Of a stretch of DNA of 64,000 bases, positions 60,338 to 64,000 are shown in pieces; the stretch's first letter is position 1; each line of letters starts with the position of its first letter. The stretch comes from Acidobacteriaceae bacterium (lineage in GTDB: Bacteria > Acidobacteriota > Terriglobia > Bryobacterales > Bryobacteraceae): NCBI GenBank assembly GCA_019244055.1, contig JAFATG010000126.1, positions 1-64,000 on the forward strand, given 5' to 3'. Under the pieces are notes generated by a model. The model made no database searches, was not told where the DNA came from, and worked only from the letters and a program-made list of their open reading frames with translations. The position numbers and the translations under genes are program-made.

Positions 60338-61266
60338 TGGGCCTAGAGGCTTTAGTTCACATCAGGAAAGCGATCGGCACTCTGAATCCGCAACAGGTTC
60401 GCGATCTTAGCGAGCGGCAGCTTCGCATCGCGCTTCACGCGCGGAGTCAAGAGGGCTATCAACGCATGGAGCAGTTCTTTTTGCAGGACCTGTCTCCGGC
60501 GCGGCGGAGTCAATCGGCGACGCAGCTAGTGCGCGCCCCGATTCCGCCCGGCGCGCCAGTCGATCTGGACGTGTACGACTACGATGTGGTGGCCCCGCCG
60601 AACGGACTCATCTTGTCGGTGGCACACGGCCACGAATTTGTTCGCCACGCTCTGGCGCGGCAATCCGAACTCGGGGTGGCGATGGCGAGATCATTTGTGC
60701 CATTCCGCCGGCCATTTATCGATCGCGTAGTCGCTAGGGTGGCCCGTGAAAATACGCTGTTCTCCGTCACCACCGCGCTTCCCGATGTGATTCCGAGTGT
60801 TATCGAGCTTCCCTGGGCGGTTGCTGAGTTTGCTTCCGACACCGCATTTCTAACGATGAACCAGGTACGCATGGCGTTCCTAATCGCCGCGGGCAGCGAC
60901 CGCGAGGTCGGATATCGTCATCAGAAATCGGAAATCGCGACTGTGATCGGCAGCGCCTTCGGCTGGCGCGCACTGGCGCGGCAATTGGTTGGCAAGATTC
61001 CGCTAGGCGGTGGTTTGATCGCCAAAGCGGCCGTTTCCTACGCGGGCACGAAGGTCTTGGGTCTGTCCTTGGAACGCTATTACCGCATTGGATTCACGTT
61101 CACGCGTCACGAGCGCGACCACATGTATTGGGACGCATTCCGGCAAGGCAAGCGCGTAGCTTTGAAATTCCTGAGCTCGGTGCGGCCCGAACTCGCGAAG
61201 AGATTCGAGAAGGAATTACAGGAACACGATCGGACTATAACGGCCGTGTCCACGCACGTGAGTTGA
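60337..61266 (+). CDS. Hypothetical protein, EcsC/DUF697-like hydrophobic segment
   Basis: IGSAFGWRALARQLVGKIPLGGGLIAKAAVSYAGTKVLG; shares an ATG/TAATG junction with the preceding gene. Confidence 0.6.
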   Translation: MGLEALVHIRKAIGTLNPQQVRDLSERQLRIALHARSQEGYQRMEQFFLQDLSPARRSQSATQLVRAPIPPGAPVDLDVYDYDVVAPPNGLILSVAHGHEFVRHALARQSELGVAMARSFVPFRRPFIDRVVARVARENTLFSVTTALPDVIPSVIELPWAVAEFASDTAFLTMNQVRMAFLIAAGSDREVGYRHQKSEIATVIGSAFGWRALARQLVGKIPLGGGLIAKAAVSYAGTKVLGLSLERYYRIGFTFTRHERDHMYWDAFRQGKRVALKFLSSVRPELAKRFEKELQEHDRTITAVSTHVS

Positions 61267-61309
61267 TTCCGGAAACCCGCTCGCCAAAAAAGCGCGTCAT
61301 CTTCTTAAA

Positions 61310-62188
61310 ATGAATTTCAAAGGCTTGCGCGGTATGTCCCGGGCATTTCGGATCTGCATGACAAAACGCATTCTTATTTTTTTACTCAGCACCGCGGGCC
61401 TGCTAACGGCCGATACGCTGGTCCTGCACAACGGCCAGCGGCTTGACGGAACCTATGCAGGCGGCGACAGCCGGACAATTCGCTTCACGGTAGGAAATCA
61501 AGTCAATACCTACAACCTGAACGATGTTGATTCGATTAGGTTCAGCAGCGGCCAGGTCGTGAGTAGCAGCGCCAACACTGGATATCCCCCATACGCGCCT
61601 CCACCACCGCCCACTTACCGCAATGCCGCGCCAGCTCCGGCTCCTCCGCAAGCTCCTCAACCTACATCGAGTGACGGGCCGGCTGGGATCGAAGTACCTG
61701 CCGGAACGCAGATCGTCGTGCGTTTGATCGATCCCGTCGATTCGCAGGAAGACAGCCTCGGCCAGACATTCCGGGCCAGCATTGATCAGCCGGTAATCGT
61801 GAATGGCGAGACCCTCATTCCCCGTGGCGCCGATGCTGTGGCCGCGCTGGTGGATTCTCAGAAGTCAGGCAAAATTGAAGGCCGGACCGTACTGACCCTC
61901 GATCTGAGGAGCGTCACGGTCGACGGCCGAACGTACCAGATCACGACGACAGGCGTTGCGCAGGCCAGTTCTTCACGCGGCCAGCGCTCGGCCAAGGTCA
62001 TCGGAGGCACTGCAGCCCTGGGAGCAATTATTGGCGGTATTGCCGGCGGAGGAAAGGGCGCGGCAATAGGAGCCGGCTCCGGTGCGGCGGTCGGAACGGC
62101 CGCGGAAGTCGCGACTTCAGGTCAGAGGGTGAAGATCCCGTCCGAGACGCGGCTCACATTCACGCTGCAGAACCCGCTAGATCTCTGA
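61310..62188 (+). CDS. Secreted protein with glycine-zipper C-terminus
   Basis: Hydrophobic leader; GGTAALGAIIGGIAGGGKGAAIGAGSGAAVGTAAEVATSGQRVKIPSETRLTFTL; Pro-rich linker. Confidence 0.8.
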   Translation: MNFKGLRGMSRAFRICMTKRILIFLLSTAGLLTADTLVLHNGQRLDGTYAGGDSRTIRFTVGNQVNTYNLNDVDSIRFSSGQVVSSSANTGYPPYAPPPPPTYRNAAPAPAPPQAPQPTSSDGPAGIEVPAGTQIVVRLIDPVDSQEDSLGQTFRASIDQPVIVNGETLIPRGADAVAALVDSQKSGKIEGRTVLTLDLRSVTVDGRTYQITTTGVAQASSSRGQRSAKVIGGTAALGAIIGGIAGGGKGAAIGAGSGAAVGTAAEVATSGQRVKIPSETRLTFTLQNPLDL

Positions 62189-62213
62189 TCGCGAGGGAAA
62201 ACGGACGCGCGCG

Positions 62214-62852
62214 ATGGAACATCTCGATCCTGCTGAAGCGCGCGTTTTGGGAGCGCTGATCGAGAAGGAAGCGACCACGCCCGAGTATTACCCGCTTTCG
62301 TTGAACGCGCTTGTGAACGCGTGCAATCAGAAATCGAACCGTGATCCAGTGGTCGATTACGACGATGACACGGTCGAAGACGCGCTCGACCGGCTCCGCG
62401 AGAAGAAATTGGTTCTGGTCATAATGGGCAGCGGCCGCGTGACCAAGTACGCGCAGCGAATTTCGGAAACGCTGAACCTCGGGCGGCGCGAACTCGCGGT
62501 GCTGTGCGTGTTACTTCTGCGTGGTCCGCAAACTCTCGGGGAGATAAAGGACCGAAGTGAGCGAATGTTCTCGTTCGCGGATGTCAGCGAAACAGAATCC
62601 GTATTGGAGAAGCTGGCGAATTTGCCAGAAACCGGTTTGGTTCGAAAGCTGCCGCGACAAGCGGGCCAGAAAGAAGCACGATACGCTCATCTCCTCTCCG
62701 GCGAGCCGGCGGCTGTCGAAGCAGGTGCATCGGTCCTTGCATCGACGCCGCCGACCCGCATTGCCCAGCTCGAAGAGGAGTTGAAGCAATTGCGAAGCGA
62801 ATTCGACGATCTGAAGCGCCGCTTCGAAGCGCTGGAAGCGCAGCTACGCTGA
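62214..62852 (+). CDS. YceH family protein (DUF480)
   Basis: LDPAEARVLGALIEKEATTPEYYPLSLNALVNACNQKSNRDPV. Confidence 0.95.
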   Translation: MEHLDPAEARVLGALIEKEATTPEYYPLSLNALVNACNQKSNRDPVVDYDDDTVEDALDRLREKKLVLVIMGSGRVTKYAQRISETLNLGRRELAVLCVLLLRGPQTLGEIKDRSERMFSFADVSETESVLEKLANLPETGLVRKLPRQAGQKEARYAHLLSGEPAAVEAGASVLASTPPTRIAQLEEELKQLRSEFDDLKRRFEALEAQLR

Positions 62853-62935
62853 AGCAACTGTAATCACCAGGCGTGTGATGGACGATCGCCTTTCGGCCGT
62901 CTGCCAAACACAGGTGATATTCTCGTCGCTTTGCT

Positions 62936-64000
62936 ATGCGTTCTGCTACAGCTCACCCGTCTCGCCTCCTTCTCCTGCTCGCAATCACGGTTGTCTCGGT
63001 GAACGCGGCTACTAGTCATTGCGAAGGCCTCTTGAAAGCCGCATTGCCGAACACAACTATTACGACGGGGGAATCCGTTCCTGCCGGGAAGTTCACTCCG
63101 CCGTATGGCAACGGCGTAGATGTTCCGGAGTTTTGCCGCGTAGCGGGTGTGCTGCGGCCATCAAGCGATTCCTATATTCGTTTCGAAGTTTGGCTTCCCA
63201 CGAGAGCTTGGAACGGGAAATACCTGGGTGTGGGTAATGGAGGGTTCGCGGGCTCGATCGACTATCGCGCGATGTCAGGAAATCTGAAGAGAGGCTACGC
63301 CACTGCTGCAACCGACACTGGGCATGAAGCGGACGCCGCGGATGCAAGCTGGGCCTATGGTCACCCGGATAGGGTGATCGCCTTCGGCTATCGCGCTTTA
63401 CACGAGACCACTGCGAACGCCAAGCTTCTGATACAAGCGTTCTACGGCCGGGCACCCGAGCACTCCTATTTCGATAGCTGCTCCGATGGCGGCCGCGAAG
63501 CTTTGATAGAGGCGCAACGCTTTCCCGAAGATTTCGACGGGATTCTAGCTGGCGCACCTGCTAACGCCTGGAATCATTTGCTGACGGCTGGACTGGACGT
63601 AACACGTTCGGTGTTGGCCAATCCCGCGGGTTACATTTCCAGCAATAAGCTGCCCGCAATAACATCGGCCGTAATGAAGGCCTGTGGAGCGTCCGATGGC
63701 GTGAAGGCCGGATTTCTAAACGATCCGGAGCGTTGCCATTTCGATGCCTCCGTCTTGCTATGCAAAGGAGTGGAATCGCGGAGCTGTCTCACAGCTCCGC
63801 AGATTGCCTCCCTAAAGAAGATCTATACCGGCGGTGAGGATTCGCGAGGCCACGCCACTTTTCCCGGCTTGGTTCCTGGCAGTGAAGATCCGGGCTGGGC
63901 CGATTGGGTCCTCGGTTTTGGGCCGGGAGGAAGTTTCGGCAACGTGTACGTTGAGAACTATTTCCGCTACATGGTCTATAACGACCCCTCGTGGAACGTG
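62936..64000 (+). CDS. Tannase/feruloyl esterase family alpha/beta hydrolase, partial at window end
   Basis: Own translation from ATG 62936 to the edge: signal peptide, YFDSCSDGGREALIEAQRFPEDFDGILAGAPANAWNHL; absent from the ORF track because it runs off the edge. Confidence 0.92.
   Translation, partial: MRSATAHPSRLLLLLAITVVSVNAATSHCEGLLKAALPNTTITTGESVPAGKFTPPYGNGVDVPEFCRVAGVLRPSSDSYIRFEVWLPTRAWNGKYLGVGNGGFAGSIDYRAMSGNLKRGYATAATDTGHEADAADASWAYGHPDRVIAFGYRALHETTANAKLLIQAFYGRAPEHSYFDSCSDGGREALIEAQRFPEDFDGILAGAPANAWNHLLTAGLDVTRSVLANPAGYISSNKLPAITSAVMKACGASDGVKAGFLNDPERCHFDASVLLCKGVESRSCLTAPQIASLKKIYTGGEDSRGHATFPGLVPGSEDPGWADWVLGFGPGGSFGNVYVENYFRYMVYNDPSWNV

Overview
The window is about 64 kb of high-GC bacterial chromosome, most likely Acidobacteriota (Bryobacterales/Solibacter-like). 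That assignment is inferred from VWFA-related acidobacterial proteins, an ADOP-type FtsX permease, PEP-CTERM proteins and an S55-domain protein. The core part is a chromosome-partition locus (mnmG, two near-consensus parS sites, parA, parB) near purD, hppA, tRNA-Arg and tRNA-Met. A large Ser/Thr kinase with TPR-like repeats, a TPR protein, a LytTR regulator, inositol-3-phosphate synthase, YggS and YceH follow. The left 25 kb is more accessory: secreted glycosidases (GH3, GH2, a cellulase-like protein), PEP-CTERM proteins, and a tRNA-Lys(CTT) gene whose last 51 bp are perfectly duplicated 2.4 kb downstream. That repeat bounds a small island with no integrase, carrying a PEP-CTERM protein and a DUF6236-like protein. 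The window also holds several gene relics: a 22-codon ADOP deletion scar, a duplicated GH2 tail, a frameshifted PD40/TolB remnant, and frameshifted DUF6978, GNAT and SDR genes. No CRISPR array, rRNA, transposase or integrase was recognised. All family names are by-eye recognition from the translations; no database search was run.
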